From positions 124,001 through 188,000 of the forward strand of contig NZ_JBALOV010000007.1 in assembly GCF_036965045.1 (NCBI RefSeq): a stretch of DNA of 64,000 bases. The letters run 5' to 3'. This document shows, one piece after another, positions 26,095-35,528 of this stretch. Position 1 is the first letter of the stretch, and every line of letters begins with the position of its first letter. The translations under genes and the position numbers were made by a program. The notes beneath the pieces are model-generated. The model made no database searches. It saw nothing but the letters and a program-made list of their open reading frames with translations, and was not told the DNA's origin. This DNA is from Ferdinandcohnia sp036965045. GTDB taxonomy: Bacteria; Bacillota; Bacilli; Bacillales; Bacillaceae_L.

Positions 26095-27120
26095 ATGAAA
26101 GTAGATTTATTTGATTTTGATTTACCAGAAGAGTTAATCGCTCAAACACCGCTAGAAAATCGCGAGGCATCAAGGTTAATGGTAGTAGATAAAGAAACGG
26201 GTGAAATTACTCATACCCATTTTCGCTCCATTCTTTCATATTTAAACAAAGGAGATTGCTTAGTCTTAAACGATACACGTGTGCTCCCAGCCAGACTTTA
26301 TGGCGTAAAAGAGGATACAGGCGCAAAAGTTGAGGTACTGCTATTAAAACAAAAAGACGGAGATACATGGGAAACCCTTGTGAAGCCTGCAAAACGTGTA
26401 AAGGAAGGGACTGTGTTAACCTTTGGTGACGGCCGATTAAAAGCAACATGTACGGAAACCGGCGATCACGGTGGCAGAATGTTGGACTTTCACTACGAAG
26501 GAATTTTTTACGAGGTTTTGGATGCATTAGGTGAGATGCCATTACCTCCATATATTCACGAACAATTGGATGATAAGGAACGATACCAAACGGTATATGC
26601 AAAGCATCGAGGCTCTGCTGCAGCACCTACAGCAGGACTTCATTTTACAGAAGAGTTACTTCAGGAAATTCGCGATAAAGGTGTACATACAGCATTTATC
26701 ACCTTACATGTTGGGTTAGGAACCTTCCGTCCGGTAAGCTCCGATACAATTGAAGGTCATGATATGCATTCGGAATTTTATCAAATGACCGAGGAAACGG
26801 CTACACTATTAAATGAGGTGAAGGCAAACGGTGGAAAAATTTTCTCTGTTGGAACTACCTCAACAAGGACACTTGAAACAATCGTAAAAAATCATGGGAA
26901 ATTTGCAGAGTCAAGTGGTTGGACAAGTATTTTCATTTATCCTGGATATCAATATGAAGCAATTGATGGACTGATCACAAACTTCCATCTACCTAAGTCC
27001 ACTCTTATCATGCTTGTGAGCGCGTTAGCAGGGCGCGAGAATATCCTACATGCCTATAACGAAGCGGTAAAAGAACGATATCGATTCTTTAGTTTCGGAG
27101 ACGCAATGCTTATAAAATAA
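26095..27120 (+). CDS. queA: tRNA preQ1(34) S-adenosylmethionine ribosyltransferase-isomerase QueA
   Basis: Transfers and isomerises the ribosyl part of SAM onto preQ1 in tRNA to make epoxyqueuosine. Family phrases: DLPEELIAQTPLENREASRL, DTRVLPARLYG, HRGSAAAPTAGLHFT and TTSTRTLE. Length 341 aa, normal. tgt follows, giving two consecutive queuosine steps. Confidence 0.97.
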   Translation: MKVDLFDFDLPEELIAQTPLENREASRLMVVDKETGEITHTHFRSILSYLNKGDCLVLNDTRVLPARLYGVKEDTGAKVEVLLLKQKDGDTWETLVKPAKRVKEGTVLTFGDGRLKATCTETGDHGGRMLDFHYEGIFYEVLDALGEMPLPPYIHEQLDDKERYQTVYAKHRGSAAAPTAGLHFTEELLQEIRDKGVHTAFITLHVGLGTFRPVSSDTIEGHDMHSEFYQMTEETATLLNEVKANGGKIFSVGTTSTRTLETIVKNHGKFAESSGWTSIFIYPGYQYEAIDGLITNFHLPKSTLIMLVSALAGRENILHAYNEAVKERYRFFSFGDAMLIK

Positions 27121-27176
27121 AATGGAATTTTTGGGTGGTGGAATACCACTGCCCTTGATAAAGGAGACAATTATCA

Positions 27177-28316
27177 GTGACAGCAATAAGATACGAACAT
27201 ATTAAGACTTGTAAGCAGACGGGTGCAAGACTAGGAATTGTACATACGCCACATGGTTCTTTTGAAACACCTGCATTTATGCCGGTTGGAACTCTTGCAA
27301 CGGTAAAAACGATGTCACCTGAAGACCTGAAGGAGATGGGTGCTGGAATTATTTTAAGCAATACCTATCATCTTTGGTTAAGACCAGGCCATGACATTAT
27401 TAAAGAAGCTGGTGGCTTACATAAATTCATGAATTGGAATAGAGCCATTCTTACTGATTCAGGCGGTTTCCAGGTATTTAGTTTAAGTGAATTTCGAGAA
27501 ATTAAGGAAGAAGGTGTTCATTTCCGTAATCACTTAAATGGTGATAAGTTATTTTTATCTCCTGAAAAAGCAATGGAAATTCAAAATGCGCTGGGATCTG
27601 ATATTATGATGGCATTTGATGAATGTCCTCCATATCCAGCTACCTTCGAATACATGAAAAAATCTGTTGAGCGTACAAGCCGCTGGGCTGAGAGATGTCT
27701 AAAAGCTCATAGCCGACCGCAGGACCAAGGACTATTTGGGATTGTACAGGGCGGAGAATATGAAGAGCTTCGTAAGCAAAGTGCAAGAGATTTAGTATCC
27801 TTAGATTTTCCAGGGTATGCAGTCGGTGGATTATCAGTTGGTGAGCCTAAAGATGTGATGAACAGAGTGCTTGAGTTTACGACACCACATTTACCAACTA
27901 ATAAGCCTAGGTATTTAATGGGGGTAGGGTCACCGGATTCTCTTATAGACGGAGCAATCCGCGGAATCGATATGTTTGACTGTGTACTTCCAACTAGAAT
28001 TGCTCGTAATGGAACCTTAATGACAAGTGAAGGTCGATTAGTTGTGAAAAACGCAGAATATGCCCGTGATTTTAGACCGCTAGATGAAAACTGTGATTGC
28101 TACACTTGTAAAAATTATAGTCGTGCATATATTCGACACTTGATTAAAACAAGTGAAACATTTGGAATTAGACTTACTACTTATCATAACCTGCATTTTC
28201 TGTTAAAATTAATGGAGCAAGTCAGACAAGCGATTCGTGAAGATCGACTTGGAGACTTCCGTGAAGAATTTTTTGAGCGATACGGTTTCAATAAACCAAA
28301 CGCGAAAAACTTCTAA
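27177..28316 (+). CDS. tgt: tRNA-guanine transglycosylase
   Basis: Exchanges guanine 34 for preQ1 in tRNAs with GUN anticodons. The catalytic Asp regions are DSGGFQVFSLS and FDCVLPTRIARNG. The zinc site is CDCYTCKNYSRAYIRH (three Cys and one His). FDECPPYP and GIVQGG are also conserved. GTG start behind AAAGGAGA; 379 aa. Confidence 0.98.
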   Translation: MTAIRYEHIKTCKQTGARLGIVHTPHGSFETPAFMPVGTLATVKTMSPEDLKEMGAGIILSNTYHLWLRPGHDIIKEAGGLHKFMNWNRAILTDSGGFQVFSLSEFREIKEEGVHFRNHLNGDKLFLSPEKAMEIQNALGSDIMMAFDECPPYPATFEYMKKSVERTSRWAERCLKAHSRPQDQGLFGIVQGGEYEELRKQSARDLVSLDFPGYAVGGLSVGEPKDVMNRVLEFTTPHLPTNKPRYLMGVGSPDSLIDGAIRGIDMFDCVLPTRIARNGTLMTSEGRLVVKNAEYARDFRPLDENCDCYTCKNYSRAYIRHLIKTSETFGIRLTTYHNLHFLLKLMEQVRQAIREDRLGDFREEFFERYGFNKPNAKNF

Positions 28317-28356
28317 CAAATAGAGTAATAAAGAATGAAAGCGGGAGGTGAAATGA

Positions 28357-28617
28357 ATGGAAGGTATTTTAGGAACAGTTGGTCCTCTAATTTTAATGTT
28401 TGCGATTTTCTATTTCTTGTTAATTCGTCCACAACAAAAGCGTCAAAAGGCTACGGTTCAAATGCAGTCGAATCTTGCAAAGGGAGACAAGGTAGTAACT
28501 GTTGGTGGCTTACACGGAATTATTGATTCAATCGATGAAAACAAGGTTGTCATTAAATCGGGCAATGCGAATCTTACATACGATAGACAAGCAGTACGTG
28601 ATGTCATTAAGGACTAA
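28357..28617 (+). CDS. yajC: Preprotein translocase subunit YajC
   Basis: Small accessory subunit of the SecDF-YajC complex. A single membrane helix near the N-terminus (LILMFAIFYFLLIRPQQKRQK) is followed by a conserved cytoplasmic domain with GDKVVTVGGLHGIIDSID. Length 86 aa, GGGAGGTG site. The preferred frame starts at 28357; an overlapping frame from 28335 is a shadow. Confidence 0.96.
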   Translation: MEGILGTVGPLILMFAIFYFLLIRPQQKRQKATVQMQSNLAKGDKVVTVGGLHGIIDSIDENKVVIKSGNANLTYDRQAVRDVIKD

Positions 28618-28625
28618 TGAACAGC

Positions 28626-28656
28626 AAAAAAGAGCGTCTAAAGCGCTCTTTTTTTA
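28626..28656 (+). terminator. Bidirectional terminator between yajC and the DUF gene
   Basis: AAAAAAGAGCG and GCGCTCTTTTTT pair perfectly around a short loop and serve two convergent genes. Confidence 0.85.
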
Positions 28657-29040
28657 CTATGCTTCCCTTCTTGATGGTGTAGTCATGTTCACTCCGAAAA
28701 TTCCACCAATGACCGCAGCCGCTAAAAACCCAATATGATACATTGATTGCTCAGCTGTAAAGGTAGTATCATACCCTAAGAATTGAACGATAAACACAAT
28801 AATCGAATATAAAACTCCTGTTCCGCCACCTATTAGCCAGCCTTTTTCCTTCCCTTTTCCACCAGATACAAAACCTCCGATAAACAGCGCAAGGAAGGAA
28901 GCACCTAATATAACCCAAGACATGGATGACTCTTGAAGTGAAGTAAACCGTAGTAATAGTGAAATAAGTAAACTTGATACAATAACGATTACAAAAATTG
29001 TTACAACTCCATAAACCATTGCAACTCCCATTTTTCTCAT
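28657..29040 (-). CDS. TIGR04086-like membrane protein (YrzE-like)
   Basis: A 127-aa protein with four predicted membrane helices and the glycine-rich phrase FIGGFVSGGKGKEKGWLIGG. It resembles the TIGR04086 family, which includes B. subtilis YrzE at this locus. Function unknown. The start is taken at 29040 because GGGGGAGA precedes that ATG; the frame extends upstream to 29130 without a site. Confidence 0.8.
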   Translation of the reverse strand: MRKMGVAMVYGVVTIFVIVIVSSLLISLLLRFTSLQESSMSWVILGASFLALFIGGFVSGGKGKEKGWLIGGGTGVLYSIIVFIVQFLGYDTTFTAEQSMYHIGFLAAAVIGGIFGVNMTTPSRREA

Positions 29041-29232
29041 GGTATTCTCTCCCCCTCGTTTTCCCTTAGTACGAGCATATTCATGTCCATAATGAATTAG
29101 AATAAAAAGTACAAACTTTTCTGTTAACAAAAGCAGGGATGGAAAAACCTATGATGTTTTTCTTTAAATTGTGCAAACTAACATGTATGATGTTTTTCTA
29201 ATCATTAACTCATATGAGAGGGGGCTTTCATT

Positions 29233-29898
29233 ATGGGGGAATACCTCATCATAATAGGGAGGACTGTTTTACTTTATGTAATCATTCTTTTGATATTTCG
29301 GTTAATGGGTAAGCGGGAAATTGGTGAACTAAGTCTTCTGGATTTAATTGTATCGATGATGATTGCTGAAATGGCTGTCATCGCTATTGAATCTACAAAA
29401 GATCCAATTCTGCATTCCGTCATACCAATGGTCTTACTTCTGATTATTCAATATACTCTTGCCCTCCTTTCATTAAAAAGTAAAAAAATAAGACAAATTA
29501 TCGACGGTAAACCAACCGTTATTATTAACAAGGGTAAAATTGATGAACATGCCATGAGGCAGCAACGTTATAATCTGGATGACCTTTTAATGCAATTACG
29601 TGAAAAGAATGTGAAGAACTTAGCGGACGTAGAGTTTGCGATCTTGGAATCTTCAGGTGAATTGTCGGTTCTGGCAAAGAACCAAAATCAATCCTCTCAA
29701 CCAACCGATTATACAATTGATTTGCCTCTAATCCTCGACGGCCTAATACAGGATGAACATTTAAATCAAATTAATAAAACTAGAACATGGTTGCATTCTG
29801 AACTAAAGAAGCTTGGGCATAGCGATATGAATAAAATATCCTATTGCAGTTACCATCATGGCAAACTACATGTCGATATCAAGGATGAAAAGAGGTAA
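29233..29898 (+). CDS. DUF421 / YetF-family membrane protein (YrbG-like)
   Basis: The 221-aa product has three N-terminal membrane helices with the hallmark FRLMGKREIGELSLLDLIVSM, then the cytoplasmic DUF421 domain containing IDGKPTVIINKGKID and LDDLLMQLREKNV. It corresponds by position to B. subtilis YrbG. Some relatives affect spore germination or stress, but no clear function is known. Confidence 0.85.
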   Translation: MGEYLIIIGRTVLLYVIILLIFRLMGKREIGELSLLDLIVSMMIAEMAVIAIESTKDPILHSVIPMVLLLIIQYTLALLSLKSKKIRQIIDGKPTVIINKGKIDEHAMRQQRYNLDDLLMQLREKNVKNLADVEFAILESSGELSVLAKNQNQSSQPTDYTIDLPLILDGLIQDEHLNQINKTRTWLHSELKKLGHSDMNKISYCSYHHGKLHVDIKDEKR

Positions 29899-29921
29899 CC
29901 GCTTTGGTTACCTCTTTGTCC
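29892..29921 (+). terminator. Bidirectional terminator between the DUF421 gene and spoVB
   Basis: AGAGGTAACC and GGTTACCTCT form a perfect 10-bp stem with a 5-base loop, between convergent genes. Confidence 0.8.
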
Positions 29922-29922
29922 A

Positions 29923-31485
29923 TCATAACAACCATGCAAGCTTAGGACCAATAAATGGTATTCTCCTCACTTCTTCTTTTGTTAAAAGTTTAAAAATAAA
30001 AAGGCAGACAATATAAATGAGGGAAGTTATGCCAATTGCTGCCAGCGTTCGGATGGTAAGGGAACTGTCTGTTAGAAATAGTTGATAAAAATAGTGTCCA
30101 CCGATTCCGGAGAGAACCATTGTGATACCACTCTTTAGATAATCCCGAATATAGAAGCTATAAGAGATGACTTTTACGATTGTTGAAAAGTGAAGCAATG
30201 TGACGAGCATCATCCCAATAACAATGGCAAGAGCTGCCCCCATGATCCCAAAGGATGGCCTAGTCGCAAGAACAAAGATAGCAGCTGTTTTGATGATATT
30301 TCCAATGAAACTATTTATCATTGCGGCTTTTGCCAAATCAAGTGCCTGCAGGGTAGCTTGAAGGGGCCCTTGAAAATAATAAAAGATAAAAAATGGAGCC
30401 ATAACCTTTATATAAATGGCTGAATTACTATTTCCATACATAAGTTCCATAACAGGTGATGCAAACACATATAATACAACAATTGCCAATCCGCCTGACA
30501 CGAGTGATAGTCGCAATGCCTGTTTTAGACGGTATTCAATTAATAATGTTTGTTTTTTTGCTGCAGCTTCACTAATTGAAGGAACAAGTGCTGTAGACAG
30601 GGAAGTTGTAATAAAAGACGGAAGCATGAGCAGTGGTAAAGCAAAACCTGTAAGTTCACCATATTGTCTAGTCGCAAGATGGGTTGCAACACCAGCTAAT
30701 GCTAAACTTTGTGCCACTACAATCGGTTCAAAAAACCAGGAGATGGACCCGATAAGTCTACTTCCCAATGTTGGAACGGCAATTCTGGTCAAATCATTGA
30801 ATGTTTGTTTTCCGTGCTTTGCTGAATGGAAGAAGTTCTTTCGAATCCGAATTCGTTTTTTCATTTTAAACATTAAGAATAAATAAAGTAATGACATGAA
30901 TTCTCCAACAACAGCTGAAAGCATTGCACCTGCTGCGGCGTATTCGATTCCCATCGGTAAAAAAGCTTTCGTAAATACATAAACTAACGTAATTCTAACG
31001 ACTTGTTCAATGACCTGTGAATAGGCAGGTGGCTTCATGTTTTGACGGCCTTGGAAATAGCCGCGGAGTACAGATGAAATCGCCACAATTGGAACAATCG
31101 GAGAAATGGCTAATAAAGGATAATACGTTCTTTGGTCAGTTAGTAAAGTCTCGGATAACAAAGGTGCAAGAAAAATCATCATTGGTGTAAAGATAATACT
31201 TAATGTACCTGTAATGGATAGAGAAACAACCAAGATTTTTTTAATCCTTCTCTTATCCCCTTGTGCTTCTGCTTCTGCAACTAGTTTAGAAATGGCAACT
31301 GGCAATCCCATCTGGGTTAATGTAATCGTGAGTACAAAGGTGGGGATTGCCATCATATAAAGTCCCACACCTTCTTCACCTATAAGACGTGCGACAACAA
31401 TTCTATTGATAAATCCCAATATTCTTGTAATAAGACCTGCGATAATTAAAATTAAAGTTCCTTTAAGGAATGTTTGCTTTGACAA
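29923..31485 (-). CDS. spoVB: Stage V sporulation protein B
   Basis: MOP-superfamily flippase-like protein needed for cortex synthesis, presumably moving lipid II in the sporulating cell. The 520 aa form about 14 membrane helices. The MurJ/MATE-like pattern RIVVARLIGEEGVGLYMMAIP is near the N-terminus. The TTG start has AGGTAGGG upstream. It is transcribed against its neighbours, as in B. subtilis. Confidence 0.93.
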   Translation of the reverse strand: MSKQTFLKGTLILIIAGLITRILGFINRIVVARLIGEEGVGLYMMAIPTFVLTITLTQMGLPVAISKLVAEAEAQGDKRRIKKILVVSLSITGTLSIIFTPMMIFLAPLLSETLLTDQRTYYPLLAISPIVPIVAISSVLRGYFQGRQNMKPPAYSQVIEQVVRITLVYVFTKAFLPMGIEYAAAGAMLSAVVGEFMSLLYLFLMFKMKKRIRIRKNFFHSAKHGKQTFNDLTRIAVPTLGSRLIGSISWFFEPIVVAQSLALAGVATHLATRQYGELTGFALPLLMLPSFITTSLSTALVPSISEAAAKKQTLLIEYRLKQALRLSLVSGGLAIVVLYVFASPVMELMYGNSNSAIYIKVMAPFFIFYYFQGPLQATLQALDLAKAAMINSFIGNIIKTAAIFVLATRPSFGIMGAALAIVIGMMLVTLLHFSTIVKVISYSFYIRDYLKSGITMVLSGIGGHYFYQLFLTDSSLTIRTLAAIGITSLIYIVCLFIFKLLTKEEVRRIPFIGPKLAWLL

Positions 31486-31531
31486 TTCGTTTTCCCTACC
31501 TTCTCAAAAAAGGTGATATCATTTACAATTA

Positions 31532-31562
31532 ACTATATGCTTGATATGTGGCCAAGCATGAC
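31532..31562 (-). promoter_or_regulatory. Candidate sigma-E promoter of spoVB
   Basis: On the minus strand GTCATGCT, a 15-base spacer and CATATAGT partly fit the sigma-E pattern. It lies 47 bp before the start codon. spoVB is known as a mother-cell gene in B. subtilis; the -35 match here is weak. Confidence 0.4.
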
Positions 31563-31602
31563 AAGTATTCGTTTATAGAGAGAAAAATGGGAGAGATGAC
31601 GA

Positions 31603-31905
31603 GTGAACCAAACAGAGACTCACATGTATGAAAAGTTTCGTGAAACAGTTCGTCCATTTTTAAAAAGTAAATTGGAGGAATTCAAACTTTACGGTTATGA
31701 AAGTGTGAAAGAAGAAGAACTTTGGGAGTTCTTGAAAAACAAAACATGGAGAAAAGAAAAAGAAGAAAAGCGTTTGCATCAAATTGTTAACGATATTTTA
31801 TCTATTAAAGTTGGAGATTATATGAACTATGCAACAGTAGAAGCTTTCAAATCACCAAATTGGTTTGAAGGAGAAGGAAAAGACGTATTAGATAAGCTAT
31901 TATAA
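31603..31905 (+). CDS. comN: Post-transcriptional regulator ComN
   Basis: Small regulator (B. subtilis YrzD/ComN) that acts on comE operon mRNA. The 100-aa product is charged and helical, with the conserved phrases FLKSKLEEFKLYGYESVKEE and VGDYMNYATVEA. GTG start behind GGGAGAGATG. It lies between spoVB and secDF as in B. subtilis, and complements comC at the other end of the window. Confidence 0.85.
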   Translation: MNQTETHMYEKFRETVRPFLKSKLEEFKLYGYESVKEEELWEFLKNKTWRKEKEEKRLHQIVNDILSIKVGDYMNYATVEAFKSPNWFEGEGKDVLDKLL

Positions 31906-31959
31906 TCCTTTTTTTGAAACTTTTTTTTGATGTGGCAAGGTCATTCACAAAAACTGCAA

Positions 31960-31988
31960 TTGACATGAAAATCGCATTGTTTCATAAT
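31960..31988 (+). promoter_or_regulatory. Sigma-A promoter of secDF
   Basis: TTGACA, a 17-base spacer and CATAAT, 65 bp before the secDF start. Between them AGCTTAAA and TTTAAGCT (about 32000-32030) form a leader hairpin. Confidence 0.65.
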
Positions 31989-32053
31989 TGTGATGGAGAG
32001 CTTAAAGGACAAGCCTTGTTTTTTAAGCTAGATAAAGGAGGATCTACATACTT

Positions 32054-34303
32054 ATGGTTAAAAAAGGCCGCATCGTGGTGTTTTTCTTAGTGGTGCTTCT
32101 CTTTGGAGCGTTAATCGGAGCTACTGGCACAGACACTGCAAAAAATATAAAATTAGGACTTGATCTTCAAGGTGGTTTTGAAATTCTTTACGAAGTAACA
32201 CCAGCTAAAAAAGGCGATGTGATTGATAAAGAAGCCTTAGTAAGTACGGTAAATGCATTAACTAACCGTGTAGACGTGCTAGGGGTAAATGAGCCAAATA
32301 TTCAAATTGAAGGAAAAGATCGTGTTCGTGTGCAATTAGCGGGTGTAGAGGATCAAGATAAGGTTCGAGAAATACTCTCAACCCAAGCTAAACTCACATT
32401 TAGAGATGTAAATGATAATGTATTGCTGGACGGTTCCCAACTAGCCCAAAATGGGGCTAAACAATCATTTGATAAAATGGGTTCACCAGCTGTTTCTTTA
32501 ACAGTTAAAAATCCTGACGATTTAAAAAATGCAACCCAAAAGGTTTTGGATTATGGTAGTCCAAATAACCTCATGGTGATTTGGTTAGACTTTGAAGAAG
32601 GTGTAGATTCCTTTGAGGCTGAAAGTAAGAAACCGAATCCAAAGTATCTTTCAGCTGCAGGTGTAGACCAAGTATTCAATACGAAAACAGTATCAATCGA
32701 AGGTGGCAATTTTACGGTTGAATCAGCAAATGAACTTGCTTCCTTATTAAACGCAGGCGCACTTCCAGTTGATTTGACAGAAATTTATTCCACTTCAGTT
32801 GGAGCGAAATTTGGTGAGCAAGCATTAGATAAAACTGTTTTCGCAGGGGCAATTGGTATATTTTTAGTGCTATTATTTATGCTTGTATTTTACCGATTCC
32901 CAGGTTTAATTGCTGCGATTACATTAAGTATCTTTGTTTATTTAAACCTACTCGTGTTTGATTGGATGAATGCGGTCCTGACACTTCCGGGTATAGCAGC
33001 CTTAATCCTCGGGGTAGGTATGGCTGTGGATGCCAATATTATTACGTACGAAAGGATCAAGGAAGAGATAAGGTCTGGTAAATCCATCCTATCGGCATAT
33101 CGTACAGGCAGTAAAAACTCATTCCTGACAATCTTTGATGCGAACATTACAACCCTATTAGCTGGTGTGGTTTTATTCATTTTTGGTACAAGTGCCGTAA
33201 AAGGCTTTGCTACGATGTTAATTGTAAGTATATTGTTAAGCTTCTTAACTGCGGTTTATGGAAGCAGACTTTTACTAGGTCTATGGGTAAACAGTAAATT
33301 TTTAAATAAGAAACCAAGCTGGTTTGGTGTCAAACAAAGTCAAATTCGAAATCTAGCGGATGCCGATCCAGAAGGATATTTTCCAACTCGATTCGATCGC
33401 TTTGACTTTGCTAAGCATAAGAATAAATTCTTCATTGCGTCTGGCCTTATGGTTGTCATAGGGATTGTGGTATTGGTCATTTTCAGACTTAATCTTGGGA
33501 TTGATTTTGTTGCCGGTACGCGAATGGAAGTACTTGCAGACCATCCAATCTCTCAAGAGGAATTTACAGATGAACTTAGTAAGCTAAATTTAGAAGCTAA
33601 GGAAATTGTGATTTCCGGGGATAATAATAATATTGGAGTTGCTAGATTTGCCGATGAACTTTCAAAAGATGAAGTAAGCAAGGTAAAAGCTCATTTCCAT
33701 GATTTGTATGGGGCAGACCCTAATGTAAGTACAGTCTCTCCAACTGTTGGAAAAGAATTGGCACGTAATGCATTCCTGGCAAGCTTAATTGCGATGCTTG
33801 GTATCATCATCTATGTCGCATTCCGTTTCGAATGGATAATGGGACTAGCAGCAATTGTCGCGCTTTTCCATGATGCATTCTTTATGATTGTGATTTTTAG
33901 TATCACTCGCTTTGAGGTGGATGTCACCTTCATCGCGGCCATCTTAACCATTATTGGTTACTCTATCAACGATACAATTGTAACCTTTGATAGAATTCGT
34001 GAACTAATGAAGAAGAAAAAGCGTATTAAAACATATGAAGATCTTGCTAGTGTCGTAAATATGGGATTAAGACAGACGTTAAATCGTTCCGTAAATACGG
34101 CGATTACCGTACTCTTCACTAGTGTTGCATTATTGCTATTAGGTGGACAAGCGATTACCAGCTTCTCCTTTGCATTAACGGTTGGTTTGATAGCAGGTAT
34201 GTATTCATCCATCTTCATTGCAGCACAGCTTTGGTTAGTATGGAAAACAAAGCAAATTACGAAAAAACGCCCAGAAAAAACAGAGGTAGAATCACAAGTG
34301 TAA
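32054..34303 (+). CDS. secDF: Protein translocase subunit SecDF (fused)
   Basis: RND-type protein that uses the proton gradient to aid Sec export. SecD and SecF are fused in one 749-aa chain with 12 predicted membrane helices. KLGLDLQGGFEILYEV and the extracellular P1 domain mark SecD. GVGMAVDANIITYERIKEE is the SecD membrane motif, and IDFVAGTRMEV and YSINDTIVTFDRIRE mark SecF. Fusion is usual in Bacillus. Confidence 0.97.
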   Translation: MVKKGRIVVFFLVVLLFGALIGATGTDTAKNIKLGLDLQGGFEILYEVTPAKKGDVIDKEALVSTVNALTNRVDVLGVNEPNIQIEGKDRVRVQLAGVEDQDKVREILSTQAKLTFRDVNDNVLLDGSQLAQNGAKQSFDKMGSPAVSLTVKNPDDLKNATQKVLDYGSPNNLMVIWLDFEEGVDSFEAESKKPNPKYLSAAGVDQVFNTKTVSIEGGNFTVESANELASLLNAGALPVDLTEIYSTSVGAKFGEQALDKTVFAGAIGIFLVLLFMLVFYRFPGLIAAITLSIFVYLNLLVFDWMNAVLTLPGIAALILGVGMAVDANIITYERIKEEIRSGKSILSAYRTGSKNSFLTIFDANITTLLAGVVLFIFGTSAVKGFATMLIVSILLSFLTAVYGSRLLLGLWVNSKFLNKKPSWFGVKQSQIRNLADADPEGYFPTRFDRFDFAKHKNKFFIASGLMVVIGIVVLVIFRLNLGIDFVAGTRMEVLADHPISQEEFTDELSKLNLEAKEIVISGDNNNIGVARFADELSKDEVSKVKAHFHDLYGADPNVSTVSPTVGKELARNAFLASLIAMLGIIIYVAFRFEWIMGLAAIVALFHDAFFMIVIFSITRFEVDVTFIAAILTIIGYSINDTIVTFDRIRELMKKKKRIKTYEDLASVVNMGLRQTLNRSVNTAITVLFTSVALLLLGGQAITSFSFALTVGLIAGMYSSIFIAAQLWLVWKTKQITKKRPEKTEVESQV

Positions 34304-34307
34304 CAGT

Positions 34308-34340
34308 AAAAAGTCGTGAGTTATCACGACTTTTTATTTT
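34308..34340 (+). terminator. Terminator after secDF
   Basis: AAAAAGTCGTGA and TCACGACTTTTT form a perfect 12-bp stem with a T-rich tail. Confidence 0.88.
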
Positions 34341-34430
34341 CTCATTATACTTGATGGATTGCTTTAGTTTTGGTTACACTAAAAAGCATGTGTCATATTC
34401 TCAAACTTACGTGGGGAGGATGAGGATTTT

Positions 34431-35327
34431 TTGAAAGAGAAAGATCGTTTTAAACAAGCTGAAAAAGCCATCATCATTGGTGTTGTGGGGAATATTATAC
34501 TAGCGATAATTAAATGGGTTATTGGGGTTCAATCCAATAGCCGGGCGCTTATAGCTGATGCCGTCCACTCGGCTTCAGATGTAGCAGGTTCAGTCGCTGT
34601 TTTCATCGGTGTGCGCGCTGCGAAAAGACCCCCCGATGAGGACCATCCATATGGACATGGGAAAGCTGAATCTGTTTCAGCTATCATTGTTGCTGTACTT
34701 CTAGCACTTGTGGGCTTTGAGATTGGAAAAGCATCCATTGAGGCATTTTTTAAGCCTATTGAAGTTCCCAAGACAATGGCCATTTATGCTGTGTTATTCT
34801 CCATCATTATTAAGGAAATCATGTTTCGTTATAAATACAATCTTGGAAAAAAGATTAAGAGTGATGCACTCATTATTAATGCGTATGATGATCGCTCCGA
34901 TGTATTTGCATCAATTGCAACCCTTGTAGGAATCGTAGGAGCAATTGTCGGTGGATATTTGGGGATTGATTGGCTTGTTTATGCAGACCCTGTGGCGGGA
35001 CTTGTGGTTGCTGTCCTCATTGTTAAAATGGCATGGGAATTTGGAACCGAAGCCATACATAATACATTAGACCATGTGTTACACGACGAAGATACTTCAG
35101 AATTTAGAAAGCTGGTTATGTCTGTTCCCGAAGTGAAAAAAATTACAGAGCTTCATGCGCGTGAGCATGGGCATTACGTGATTGTCGATTTAAAAATTTC
35201 TGTTGACCCATACATAACGGTGGAAGAAGGCCATAAAGTCGGTAAAAAAGTAAAAGCAAAGCTGATGGAACATGCACAAGTACACAATGTTTTTATCCAT
35301 ATTAATCCGTACTCAGAAGACGATTAA
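34431..35327 (+). CDS. Cation diffusion facilitator family transporter
   Basis: Predicted divalent metal/proton antiporter. Six membrane helices; the metal site is ALIADAVHSASDVAGS (Asp-x3-His-x3-Asp order), and a second pair is in helix V (NAYDDRSDVFAS). HPYGHGKAES is the family loop motif, and a cytoplasmic C-terminal domain contains ELHAREHGHYVIVDLKI. The metal cannot be told. TTG start with GAGGAT upstream; 298 aa. Its stop codon lies inside the first palindrome of a repeat element. Confidence 0.9.
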   Translation: MKEKDRFKQAEKAIIIGVVGNIILAIIKWVIGVQSNSRALIADAVHSASDVAGSVAVFIGVRAAKRPPDEDHPYGHGKAESVSAIIVAVLLALVGFEIGKASIEAFFKPIEVPKTMAIYAVLFSIIIKEIMFRYKYNLGKKIKSDALIINAYDDRSDVFASIATLVGIVGAIVGGYLGIDWLVYADPVAGLVVAVLIVKMAWEFGTEAIHNTLDHVLHDEDTSEFRKLVMSVPEVKKITELHAREHGHYVIVDLKISVDPYITVEEGHKVGKKVKAKLMEHAQVHNVFIHINPYSEDD

Positions 35328-35457
35328 CTTTAATCAGCTTTAAAGCTGATTAAAGTTAAAGCCTACGGCGGATGCCACAGATTTTCAAAGGGAATTTTTC
35401 GAGCCAGCTCGAAAAATTCTGGGCGCAGATCGGCCAAGGCGTATCTGATTAAAGTAA
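35324..35457. repeat. Intergenic hairpin repeat element, copy A
   Basis: The element opens with a perfect 36-base palindrome (arms 35324-35341 and 35342-35359) that covers the stop codon of the preceding gene. Next come GGATGCCACAGATTTTCAAA (35370-35389), a 13-bp hairpin with arms GAATTTTTCGAGC and GCTCGAAAAATTC (35392-35419), the phrase TGGGCGCA, and a hairpin CAGAT/ATCTG around GCC and GGC (35426-35447). It ends CTGATTAAAGTAA, the inverse of its start. Copy B is at 43960-44095. Confidence 0.85.
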
Positions 35458-35476
35458 CTAAAATAAATGTCAATCA

Positions 35477-35505
35477 TTGTATCACACCTCTTGCTTCGGT
35501 ATAAT
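35477..35505 (+). promoter_or_regulatory. Sigma-A promoter of recJ
   Basis: TTGTAT, a 17-base spacer and TATAAT, 24 bp before the recJ start codon. Confidence 0.6.
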
Positions 35506-35528
35506 AGTGGGGTTAAGGGGTGAAACTT

